Of a stretch of 55,078 bases of DNA, positions 44,052 to 51,981 are shown in pieces. A program made the position numbers and the translations under genes. The notes beneath the pieces were generated by a model. That model did not search any database, was not told the DNA's origin, and saw only the letters and a list, made by a program, of their open reading frames with translations. The DNA lies in NCBI GenBank assembly GCA_964436865.1, contig CAYTFK010000009.1, forward strand, positions 1 through 55,078, written 5' to 3'. The stretch is from JAXGPP01 sp964436865 (GTDB lineage Bacteria > Planctomycetota > Planctomycetia > Pirellulales > Thermoguttaceae). Position 1 is the first letter of the stretch; every line of letters begins with the position of its first letter.

Positions 44052-44633
44052 ATGTCGGATGCCGGCCCTCTGAACCTGAGCGATTACATCCGCAGCATTC
44101 CCGACTTTCCCAAGCCGGGCATCCTGTTTCGCGACATCACGCCCCTGCTGGCCTCACCAGCGGCGTTCCGACAGGCCGTTTGCCAGATGGCCAACCGTTT
44201 TCGCACCGCGCAGGTCGACGCGGTGGCAGCCGTCGAGGCCCGAGGTTTCCTCTTCGCCGCCCCTCTCGCTTTGGATTTGGGAGCGAAGCTGATTCCCATC
44301 CGCAAGAAGGGAAAGCTTCCCTTCGAGACGATCTCGCACACTTATGACCTCGAGTACGGCACGGATACGCTGCAGATGCACGTCGATGCGATTTCGCCGG
44401 GCACAAGGGTGCTGGTCGTCGACGATCTGCTGGCTACCGGAGGAACGGTGGAGGCGTCCTGCCGGCTCGTCGAGAAGGCCGGCGGACAGGTCGTCGGCTG
44501 CGCTTTCCTGATCGAACTGGTCGGATTGGGGGGCGCCCAAAGAGTCGGGCGTTTTCCGCAGTACGTCCTGATCCGCTACGATGAACCCCCGTCGCAACCG
44601 CCAGCCATCGGCGGCGTCGCCGCGACGGAATAG
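44052..44633 (+). CDS. apt: Adenine phosphoribosyltransferase
   Basis: 193 residues, preceded by CCAGGAGTGG. The family pattern is complete: IPDFPKPGILFRDITPLL at ~16-33, VEARGFLFAAPLAL, PIRKKGKLPFETIS and the PRPP-binding loop VLVVDDLLATGGT with two aspartates. Reaction: adenine plus PRPP to AMP and pyrophosphate (purine salvage, cytosol). Length is normal, with a short Pro-rich tail (DEPPSQPPAIGG) beyond the usual end. Its stop lies 3 nt from that of the convergent bamA gene, so the two transcripts probably overlap. Confidence 0.96.
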   Translation: MSDAGPLNLSDYIRSIPDFPKPGILFRDITPLLASPAAFRQAVCQMANRFRTAQVDAVAAVEARGFLFAAPLALDLGAKLIPIRKKGKLPFETISHTYDLEYGTDTLQMHVDAISPGTRVLVVDDLLATGGTVEASCRLVEKAGGQVVGCAFLIELVGLGGAQRVGRFPQYVLIRYDEPPSQPPAIGGVAATE

Positions 44634-44636
44634 TGG

Positions 44637-47600
44637 TTACCGCGTCCAGCCGACAGAGAAATTGAAGTTGCGGATGTCGTCGCTGTCCTCGCGCATGATC
44701 GGCACGGCCAGGTCCAGTGCGATGGGCGCGGGCCCCATGGCCGGCACGGTGATGCGCAAGCCGAAACCGGGAGCCACGCGGTAATTGTCCGTCCAGTCGT
44801 CGATCGTGGGTTCGACCGTGCCGCTGTCGACGAACACCACGCCGCGAATCATATCGTCGGCCGTGATGGGGAACATGTACTCGGCCGAGGCCAGGAGCTG
44901 GAATTCACCGCCGACAAACACCCCCAGGCGGCTGGGCGACGCACCGCGGAAGTCGAAACCGCGGATCGTGGTGAATCCGCCGATGAAGAAGTGCTCGTAA
45001 ATCGGCGTGTCCTCACCACTCCAGCCCGCGCGGCCGTTGAGCGCCAGCACGTGGCGCCCGGACCCGTCGGGCCGCTCATGGAGCGTGAAATAACGCCGCA
45101 CCTCGACGTCGGCCCGCGGATACTCGAACGTGCCGAACACTTGCTCGAAACCAAGCTCGATATAGTATCCTTCCGTCGCCAGGAACGAGCTATCGCGGGT
45201 GTCGTACGCGAGTTGGCTGCGGACTCCCAGCAGCGTGTTATTGCCCAGCACCTCGTTCAGTTCGTCGAGATCGTTGCGAATGGGATCGGTCACCGTAATC
45301 TCGGCGCCGCGAAACGCGACGGAGCCCGACAGGTCGGGGGTAAACTGGTAGCCCAGCGCCACGCGCCCGCCGGCGCGCTCCTCGTCCCACTCGTAATAGT
45401 TTCGAGTGAAGTAGAATCCGCTCAACCCCAGGCTGACGTTGGTGTCGAGCAGATAGGGTTCTTCAAAGTTGATCGTATACCGCTGCACCCGTGTCCCCGG
45501 CACGGCCTCAACGCGGAATCGCTGACCCGCTCCTCGCCATGCCGTGCCGTTGCGGATGTCGTACCAACTGCTTGGCCATCGCGTGATATCGAAGTTCTGT
45601 TCTTCCAGTACGATCGAACCCAGCACGCCGGCGTCAGAGTTCACTCCTACGCTGAGCATGAACCGCCCGGTCCGGGTTTCCTCCACCCGCGGGTTCAGTG
45701 GGATGTACAGCGGCAGATTGTCTTCAGGGACGACGTTGAACGGTTCACCGTTGGGCGACGGTTCGGCGTTGAGGTATTGGGCCGGGGCCACTGCCCCGGT
45801 CTGTCCGGGCGCGGCAGCTGCTGAAGATGGGGAAGTGGCGTAGGGATCAAAGGGAGCGGCTGCTGCGCCCGCCGAACTGGCTCCCGGCGCTGACGCAGGG
45901 ATGGGCGAGGCGCTGCGAGTCAGCGGAGGCAGTGAGCGTCCGGCATCGGCGCTATACTGGCCACGAACGACCCATTGCGGCTCACCGTCGACGTAGGTCA
46001 ACTGCAGCCGCATTCCCGGGTCACGCCACTCTTCGGCGTCGGCTCGTGCTGGTGGTAGTGGTTCGGTCGGTGTCCCGTTTGCCGCGGGGAGAGCGGGGCC
46101 CTGGAGGACGTGATCCAGCGCTGTGGCCGATTGTTCCAGACCAATTCGGGACGGATACCCCGGAGTTGGCGCGGCCGCCGCCGCCCCGGTGGCGGTTCTG
46201 TCGGCCGGTTGCCGATAGAGATTCGTCACCAAGGGGGTGGGGTCAGGACTCTGGAATCGGGCGCGGCCGCTTTGCCCTGGCCCTTTGGCGACATTTTGGA
46301 CCCCTTGGCCTTCGCTGTCGACATCGTCCACTTCGGGTGCGCTGAGCACGATCTGCGGGACCTTGCCCTCTGCCGGATTCGCCTCGAACAACTGGGAGGC
46401 ACGCAGCCGCCGCTCGCTTTCGCGCAGCTTACGGGTATCGACGATATCGCCCGGCCACACCGAGACGCGATTGAGCACCGTGCTCCATTGGGTGTGGGGG
46501 TACTCACCGGCAATCTCCACGTCGATCCGTCCCGCGCGATACCGCTCGCCTTCAGTAATCTTGTAGACCAGGTCGAGTTGACCCGGCTCTTCGTCAAAGC
46601 GCATGTCGGGATCGACGTCGGCGAACACATAGCCGATGCGCCCGTATTTCTCCCGCACCTTGGCAACGTCGAGAGCCATCTGGGTCTGGCTGAAGTAGTC
46701 GCCGGGGTTGAGTTCCAGTCTGCCGTTCAAATCGTCGGTCGAAAACTTGGTGTTGCCGATGAACGCGATGTTGCGGACCGCGTAACGCGGCCCTTCGTCG
46801 ATCACGAAGGTCAATGTCAGCCAGTTCTGCTCCTCGTTGAAGCTCAGTTCCCGCCCGATCTTTGCGCGGAAGAAGCCCAGACTGCGGTAGTAGGCCGTCA
46901 GGCGATTGATGTCTTCCTCGATCTCGTCGCGGTTGACTTCCCCTTTGAAGAACCACAGCATGCCGGGTTTGGAGCGGATTTGCGTTCGCAAGCGCGCATC
47001 ACTGGCAATGGTGTTGCCGACAAATCCCGTCCACAGAATTCGCTGCTTGTTGCCTTCGTTGATCAGGAATACCACCCGGCGGTCCTCGGGCCGGTCTCCC
47101 TCAACCACCGCCACGCGGGCGCTCGAGAAGCCCTTGCTGTGATAGTATTCTTCAAGTCTCCGTCGGGCCTCGGCCACCTCAAAAGGATCGGCCGGATCGC
47201 CGGCCTTGATCCCCGCTTCAGCGCTGAGCTTCTTCTTCTTGATCGCCTGATTGCCGACGTAGAAGACACCCGTGAGGAGCGGCCGCTCGATGACCTGGTA
47301 GATCACGACCCAGCCACCCTCGACTCGTTGCGAAAGCGGCCGCACGGTGACAAACATGCCGCTGGAACTGAGCCGCCGCACGTCCTCCTCGATCAATTGG
47401 AGGCTGTAGGGCCGGCCGGCACGGGTCTTGATGTGCGGCAGGATCTTCGGCATCGGGATCTGCCCATGCCCCGCCACGCGGACCTGCACGACCATGTCCT
47501 CCTCCGCAGGCGGCTTCTGGACCGCGGCGTCCGACGGCGAGGGTGGCAAGAGGCTGGCCGAGGGGGCCGCCTGCTGTGGAGCGACGAGCGCCGGCTGGCT

Positions 47601-47732
47601 CGGCGTGGCGCCCAACGGAACTTCCTCAGGCCACTGCCCGAGGACGGGCGGGGTTAGCAGCACCATCAAGCCGAGCAAGGCGGCGACGGGTGCGCAATTC
47701 GGCCAATGTCGCTCGCGTCGAACGCCGGCCAT
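44637..47732 (-). CDS. bamA: BamA/Omp85 outer-membrane assembly factor with long linker
   Basis: 1031 residues from ATG 47732, which has GAAAGGG upstream; ATG 47813 has a poorer site but would add 27 residues. A signal peptide ends near LTPPVLGQWPEE. After a Pro/Ala-rich stretch come five POTRA-like repeats (e.g. VFYVGNQAIKKKKLS, ILWTGFVGNTIASDAR, NIAFIGNTKFSTDDL). About 250 low-complexity residues (Ala, Pro, Gly, Ser) then precede the barrel. The barrel has GGFTTIRGFDFRG, the conserved RGF loop, and ends FNFSVGWTR. The known role is insertion of beta-barrel proteins into the outer membrane. The linker between POTRA 5 and barrel is much longer than in E. coli BamA. Confidence 0.9.
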   Translation of the reverse strand: MAGVRRERHWPNCAPVAALLGLMVLLTPPVLGQWPEEVPLGATPSQPALVAPQQAAPSASLLPPSPSDAAVQKPPAEEDMVVQVRVAGHGQIPMPKILPHIKTRAGRPYSLQLIEEDVRRLSSSGMFVTVRPLSQRVEGGWVVIYQVIERPLLTGVFYVGNQAIKKKKLSAEAGIKAGDPADPFEVAEARRRLEEYYHSKGFSSARVAVVEGDRPEDRRVVFLINEGNKQRILWTGFVGNTIASDARLRTQIRSKPGMLWFFKGEVNRDEIEEDINRLTAYYRSLGFFRAKIGRELSFNEEQNWLTLTFVIDEGPRYAVRNIAFIGNTKFSTDDLNGRLELNPGDYFSQTQMALDVAKVREKYGRIGYVFADVDPDMRFDEEPGQLDLVYKITEGERYRAGRIDVEIAGEYPHTQWSTVLNRVSVWPGDIVDTRKLRESERRLRASQLFEANPAEGKVPQIVLSAPEVDDVDSEGQGVQNVAKGPGQSGRARFQSPDPTPLVTNLYRQPADRTATGAAAAAPTPGYPSRIGLEQSATALDHVLQGPALPAANGTPTEPLPPARADAEEWRDPGMRLQLTYVDGEPQWVVRGQYSADAGRSLPPLTRSASPIPASAPGASSAGAAAAPFDPYATSPSSAAAAPGQTGAVAPAQYLNAEPSPNGEPFNVVPEDNLPLYIPLNPRVEETRTGRFMLSVGVNSDAGVLGSIVLEEQNFDITRWPSSWYDIRNGTAWRGAGQRFRVEAVPGTRVQRYTINFEEPYLLDTNVSLGLSGFYFTRNYYEWDEERAGGRVALGYQFTPDLSGSVAFRGAEITVTDPIRNDLDELNEVLGNNTLLGVRSQLAYDTRDSSFLATEGYYIELGFEQVFGTFEYPRADVEVRRYFTLHERPDGSGRHVLALNGRAGWSGEDTPIYEHFFIGGFTTIRGFDFRGASPSRLGVFVGGEFQLLASAEYMFPITADDMIRGVVFVDSGTVEPTIDDWTDNYRVAPGFGLRITVPAMGPAPIALDLAVPIMREDSDDIRNFNFSVGWTR

Positions 47733-48030
47733 CGAGGCCCTTTCGTGCGGCAGGCAATAACGATCGGTGTCCGCCGAGGGATTAACGCAAGGCGCGACGG
47801 TTGCTGCCTTCATTTCCGGCTCCGCTGCGCCTTGGTCGTTTCCGAGGCGAACCTGGACAGACGAGAAGTTGGATAAGTTGGGGTTGCCGCGGCCTGATCC
47901 TTCGGGCGCAACACCCCACCTCGGGCGAGAGGCGGAGTAGAAATACCTGAAGCTCCCCGCGGCGGCAAGAGCGATATGTCGGGGAGACTCAGACCGGGGG
48001 GTAGTTCAGATGTGGCGGACCCCCGCCGCT
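47733..48030 (-). other. Intergenic region between thiC and bamA
   Basis: About 300 bp downstream of thiC and upstream of bamA. It contains CTCCCCG (47953-47959) / CGGGGAG (47980-47986), a perfect 7-bp inverted repeat with a 20-nt loop and no T run, which could be a weak thiC terminator. bamA's promoter is presumably also here. No gene is supported, apart from a possible longer bamA start. Confidence 0.35.
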
Positions 48031-49761
48031 CTACACCTTTTCTGGACTATAGATCCGGCCCCCGGCGGCGCGGAATTCGTCGGCTTTGGCCTGCAATCCT
48101 GCCGCCACCACCTCCGCCGTCGCGACTCCATGTTGAGCGGCGTATTCGCGAACTTCCTGGCTGATCTTCATGCTACAGAATTGGGGTCCGCACATACTAC
48201 AGAAGTGTGACTGCTTGGCCGCAGGGGCTGGCAGCGTCTCGTCATGGAAAGCCCTCGCCCGCTCGGGGTCGAGCGACAGATTGAACTGGTCCTCCCAGCG
48301 AAACTCGAAGCGGGCCCGCGACAGGGCGTCGTCCCGAGCCTGAGCGCCGGGATGTCCTTTGGCCAGATCGGCGGCGTGAGCGGCGATTTTGTAAGCGATC
48401 ATCCCCTCCTTGACGTCTTCCCGGTTCGGCAGCCCGAGGTGCTCCTTGGGGGTCACGTAGCACAGCATCGCGGTGCCGTACCATCCGATCAGCGCCGCGC
48501 CGATCGCGGAGGTGATGTGGTCATAGCCGGGAGCGATGTCGGTCGTAAGCGGTCCGAGGGTGTAGAACGGCGCTTCACCGCACACGGCCATTTGGCGATC
48601 GACGTTCTCCTTAATGAGGTGCATCGGAATGTGACCGGGCCCCTCAATGATCACCTGGACATCGTACTCCCAGGCGATTCGGGTCAACTCGCCAAGCGTG
48701 TCGAGTTCCGCGAACTGGGCTTCGTCGTTGGCGTCAGCGATGGACCCCGGCCGCAGCCCGTCGCCGAGGGAAATGGCCACATCGTACTTCTGCAGCGTCT
48801 GGCAGATCTCGCGGAAATGGGTGTAGAGGAAGCTCTCGCAGTGGTGTGCGAGACACCAGCTTGCCATGATCGATCCGCCGCGCGACACGATTCCGGTCAC
48901 GCGGCGCGCCGTGAGGGGGATATATCGCAAGAGCACGCCCGCGTGGATGGTGAAATAGTCGACTCCTTGCTCGGCTTGCTCGACGAGTGTTGCCAGGAAC
49001 ACATCGAAGTTCAACTCCTCGGCCTTTCCCCCGACTTTTTCCAGCGCCTGGTAAATCGGCACCGTGCCGATAGGCACAGGCGAATTCCGCACGATCCATT
49101 CGCGCGTGGCGTGAATGTCACGCCCCGTGGAGAGATCCATCACCGTGTCGGCACCCCAACGGCAGGCCCATTGCAGTTTCTCCACCTCCTCCTCAATCGA
49201 CGAGCGGACGGCCGAATTGCCGATGTTGGCATTGACCTTCACGAGGAAATTGCGGCCGATGATCATCGGCTCGCTTTCCGGATGGTTGATGTTGGCCGGG
49301 ATAATTGCCCGGCCGCACGCCACCTCCTGGCGGACGAACTCGGGATCGGCGTTCTCGCGGAGCGCGACGAAATGCATTTCGGGCGTGATCACGCCGCGCC
49401 GGGCGTAGTGCAACTGGGTCACCGGCCCGGTGCCACGGAGCACTTTCGGACGGCGCATCGCGTGGGGAACCACGTCGAGTTCGGAGCCCCGGTAATGCGG
49501 CCGGATCTCTACAACGTCACCACGCTCGACGATCCACGACCGGCGGAGGCTGGGGAGACCTTCGTGCACGGAGCAGCCCTGGGGGCCACTTGTGTCGTAG
49601 ACGTACAGGGGAGGCTGGCCGTCGGAAAGGACGATTTTCCGGGCCGGGATTCGGAGCCCCCCAGCTTCCAGATAGACCTTTTCGGCGGCTGATTTCGGAG
49701 GGGAGCCCTGCGGGTCGCTGGGGGAGGGCGATTCGGAAGCGGCGATCAAAGAATGGCTCAC
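48031..49761 (-). CDS. thiC: Phosphomethylpyrimidine synthase ThiC
   Basis: 576 residues from GTG 49761. The protein carries the ThiC core: GRAIIPANINHPESEPMIIG, VNANIGNSAVRSSIEEEVEK, DTVMDLSTGRDIHATREWI, SRGGSIMASWCLAHH, VIIEGPGHIPMH and the C-terminal cluster motif CSMCGPQFC that binds the 4Fe-4S cluster (radical SAM, C-x2-C-x4-C). Reaction: aminoimidazole ribotide to HMP-phosphate, the pyrimidine branch of thiamin synthesis. A TPP riboswitch lies directly upstream on the same strand. The Shine-Dalgarno AAGGGA overlaps the 3' side of that element, suggesting control of translation start. Confidence 0.97.
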   Translation of the reverse strand: MSHSLIAASESPSPSDPQGSPPKSAAEKVYLEAGGLRIPARKIVLSDGQPPLYVYDTSGPQGCSVHEGLPSLRRSWIVERGDVVEIRPHYRGSELDVVPHAMRRPKVLRGTGPVTQLHYARRGVITPEMHFVALRENADPEFVRQEVACGRAIIPANINHPESEPMIIGRNFLVKVNANIGNSAVRSSIEEEVEKLQWACRWGADTVMDLSTGRDIHATREWIVRNSPVPIGTVPIYQALEKVGGKAEELNFDVFLATLVEQAEQGVDYFTIHAGVLLRYIPLTARRVTGIVSRGGSIMASWCLAHHCESFLYTHFREICQTLQKYDVAISLGDGLRPGSIADANDEAQFAELDTLGELTRIAWEYDVQVIIEGPGHIPMHLIKENVDRQMAVCGEAPFYTLGPLTTDIAPGYDHITSAIGAALIGWYGTAMLCYVTPKEHLGLPNREDVKEGMIAYKIAAHAADLAKGHPGAQARDDALSRARFEFRWEDQFNLSLDPERARAFHDETLPAPAAKQSHFCSMCGPQFCSMKISQEVREYAAQHGVATAEVVAAGLQAKADEFRAAGGRIYSPEKV

Positions 49762-49771
49762 GTGACTTGTC

Positions 49772-49842
49772 CCTTCCTACGCTGGCATTACCCAGATCAG
49801 GTTCGACGGGTGTTCTCTCAGCCTTGCGGCACCCCGTGGACA
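49772..49842 (-). promoter_or_regulatory. TPP riboswitch (THI element) upstream of thiC
   Basis: On the minus strand the run has the conserved parts of the element: GGGGTGC, GGCTGAGA, ACCC, then GAACCTGATCTGGGTAATGC and CAGCGTAGG. This is the classic thi-box core. It ends about 10 nt before the GTG start, with AAGGGA adjacent, so translational control is likely. Limits are approximate. Confidence 0.95.
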
Positions 49843-50135
49843 GGTCAATGGTAGGAATTGGCCGCTGATAAGTACAGTGGCGAGTCGGCCGATTCATGCC
49901 CGGAAGAGGGTATGGCCGCACGGTCGCGTGCGCAGACGGCGTCGCTAACTGATTGAATGCCATCAGCTTCCGCACAGCAGCCAGGGCTGACGGCTCAATG
50001 GGCGAGCTGTGCCGATTGACAGCCCGCCCAGGTTCCCGCTACGATTTCATCGAGCCCCTTGCCTGCGGTTGCGCTCCGGGAGATCGGAATAAAACCGGAT
50101 CTGTCAGGGCATCCCGGGCCGACGGATGGACATGC

Positions 50136-50209
50136 GGGCGTTTAGCTCAGTTGGTTAGAGCGCCGCCCTTACAAGGCGGAGGTCACTGGTTCGAGCCCAG
50201 TAACGCCCA
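50136..50209 (+). tRNA. tRNA-Val (anticodon UAC)
   Basis: 74 nt cloverleaf. The acceptor stem GGGCGTT (50136-50142) pairs with AACGCCC (50202-50208), with discriminator A50209. The anticodon stem CCGCC/GGCGG encloses loop CTTACAA with TAC at 50170-50172. The T loop contains GGTTCGAGCCC. The CCA end is not encoded. Confidence 0.97.
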
Positions 50210-50221
50210 CTGTTCTCTGGA

Positions 50222-50503
50222 CTATTGCACCGGCATATACGCCGGATAACTCGCATTCGGCGCGCACGGATCGCATGCTGTGGGGGGGCAGACCACGGCT
50301 GGCTCGCACGGATTGCCTACCACCGGCGGGCAGGCTTGCGGAAACGCCTGCGGGTAGCCTTGTCGATAACTCGGTTGGACTCCGAAGCAGCAGATGCCAA
50401 GTGCGTCGCACTTCCATTGGTCGATGGCGCGCATCGTCTCGCAGCCGGGTACACCCATCAGCAGTCCAGCCGCCAACAAGAACCTCCACTTCCTCTTCCT
50501 CAT
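50222..50503 (-). CDS. Small cysteine- and proline-rich lipoprotein-like protein
   Basis: 93 residues. ATG 50503 is preferred: AGGAGG lies 7 nt upstream, while ATG 50509 is only 1 nt from it. The N-terminus KRKWRFLLAAGLLMGVPGC has a positive patch, a hydrophobic core and a lipobox-like VPGC. The rest is rich in Cys and Pro (FPQACPPVVGNPCEP), with 9 or so cysteines and a Tyr-containing tail. No domain is recognised; secreted Cys/Pro-rich proteins of this kind are common in Planctomycetes. It converges on the tRNA gene. Confidence 0.65.
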   Translation of the reverse strand: MRKRKWRFLLAAGLLMGVPGCETMRAIDQWKCDALGICCFGVQPSYRQGYPQAFPQACPPVVGNPCEPAVVCPPTACDPCAPNASYPAYMPVQ

Positions 50504-50582
50504 TCTCATGCCTCCTGCGCACGGGCGATGTGGTCTGTTGCGAAGCCTCTGGCAACCATACCCGGCGGTTCATCAGAGGCAA

Positions 50583-50611
50583 GCAAAACGGCGTTCAATC
50601 GCGCCGTTTGC
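50583..50611 (-). terminator. Probable intrinsic terminator of the HDOD-kinase-HD-GYP operon
   Basis: Read on the minus strand, GCAAACGGCG and CGCCGTTTTGC pair (one-base bulge) around the 8-nt loop CGATTGAA, with TTTT in the 3' arm. It lies about 60 nt after the stop of the HD-GYP regulator, where a terminator would be expected. Confidence 0.55.
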
Positions 50612-50669
50612 CGGCAGTCGGCCCGCTGCGACCGGCAAAGATCGCAATGTCGCCGCAAGGGCGGACTGG

Positions 50670-51968
50670 TCACGCGAGACGCGGACGCATGGTTAGATCG
50701 TCGGTCAGTGGAGCCGGTTCCTGACCGTCGGCGAACTCGCGCCGGGCCGCCAGGATCTGGTCGAGACAGGCGAAGAAGGCGTCGACGACCCCGGGATCGA
50801 AGTGCGTTCCCCGCTTTTCCTGCAGAATGCTCAAGGCCTCTTCAACCGGCATTGCCGGTTTGTAGGGCCGTCTGCTACACAGGGCGTCAAACACGTCGGC
50901 GATCGCCGTGATCCGTCCCTCGATGGGGATCGACTCGCCGGAGAGCCCTTCCGGATAGCCCGTGCCATCCCATTTCTCGTGATGGGTATAGGCGATGCTT
51001 CCGGCAAGGTGCAGCACCGGTGAACTCGCCCGTGAGACGATCTCGGCTCCGGCGATGGCGTGCGAGACGAACGTGGTGGTCTCTTCGGGCGGGGTGATGC
51101 ACATCTGTCGGCCGAACTCGGCGTGGCGGCGCATGATCGACATTTCCGCCTCGTCGAGTTTTCCCGGTTTGTGGAGGATTTCGTCGGGAATGCCGAGTTT
51201 ACCGATGTCGTGCAAGGGGGCGGCCAGCCGGATTCGCTCCACGAGCACGCTGTCCAGACCCATTTGGCGGGCAATGATCTCGGCGATGATGCCCACGCGG
51301 AGCACGTGATTGCCGGTTTCCGTGTCGCGATACTCACCCGCCTTCGCCAGGCACTCGACCACTTCCAGGTGAGCCTGCATGAGCTGGGTGGTCCGGATGG
51401 CGACCTCCAGTTCCAGTTCGCAGGCATGGCGTTTGATCTGGTCCTGGTGTGCCTTGATCCGCAGCACGTTTGTCAGGCGGGTTTTCAGTTCGACCGCATC
51501 GACCGGCTTGCCCAGGAATTCCGTCGCGCCGGCCTCGAGAGCCGCCAGCCGCGTATCGCGGTCGGTCGCGGCAGTGAGGATGATGACCGGCAGGTCGATG
51601 TAACGGTGGTCGGCCCGCAGTTGACGCAGGATATCGAGGCCGCTGACGTGCGGCATCATGATGTCGAGCAGCACGACATCGGGTTGTGTGGACTCGATCA
51701 GGCCGATCGCCTCGGTCGGATCCGAGGTGGTGGAGAAGTTCTGAAACCCATCCAGCGCCAGGTGCCGGCGCACCACCTTGATGTTGATGGGCTCATCGTC
51801 GATGATCGCGATCCGCGCGCTCGACGCCGCGCTGCCCGGAGGACAGCCGGCGAAAACGCCTTCCAGCGACGGGCCGGGCGAGCCGAGCACCGCTTGCAGA
51901 CGCTGTACCACAGAGGTGGGGTCATGGGCGCTGGATGCCGGTTCGACTTGCATTGTCATGTCGGGCAT
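50670..51968 (-). CDS. HD-GYP response regulator
   Basis: 432 residues from ATG 51968, with GAGGAGAC upstream. After ~50 unstructured residues, the receiver (51-170) has AIIDDEPIN and the phosphoacceptor D102 in VVLLDIMMP, with LGKPVDAVE for the lysine. A coiled-coil-like linker leads to the HD-GYP domain: H253-D254 in PLHDIGKLGIPDEI, then HHEKWDGTGYPEG at 329-341. Predicted activity: c-di-GMP hydrolysis controlled by phosphorylation. It is the last gene of a three-gene operon, 13 nt after the hybrid kinase gene that ends in an Hpt domain, the probable phosphodonor. Confidence 0.92.
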   Translation of the reverse strand: MPDMTMQVEPASSAHDPTSVVQRLQAVLGSPGPSLEGVFAGCPPGSAASSARIAIIDDEPINIKVVRRHLALDGFQNFSTTSDPTEAIGLIESTQPDVVLLDIMMPHVSGLDILRQLRADHRYIDLPVIILTAATDRDTRLAALEAGATEFLGKPVDAVELKTRLTNVLRIKAHQDQIKRHACELELEVAIRTTQLMQAHLEVVECLAKAGEYRDTETGNHVLRVGIIAEIIARQMGLDSVLVERIRLAAPLHDIGKLGIPDEILHKPGKLDEAEMSIMRRHAEFGRQMCITPPEETTTFVSHAIAGAEIVSRASSPVLHLAGSIAYTHHEKWDGTGYPEGLSGESIPIEGRITAIADVFDALCSRRPYKPAMPVEEALSILQEKRGTHFDPGVVDAFFACLDQILAARREFADGQEPAPLTDDLTMRPRLA

Positions 51969-51981
51969 GTCTCCTCACGAA

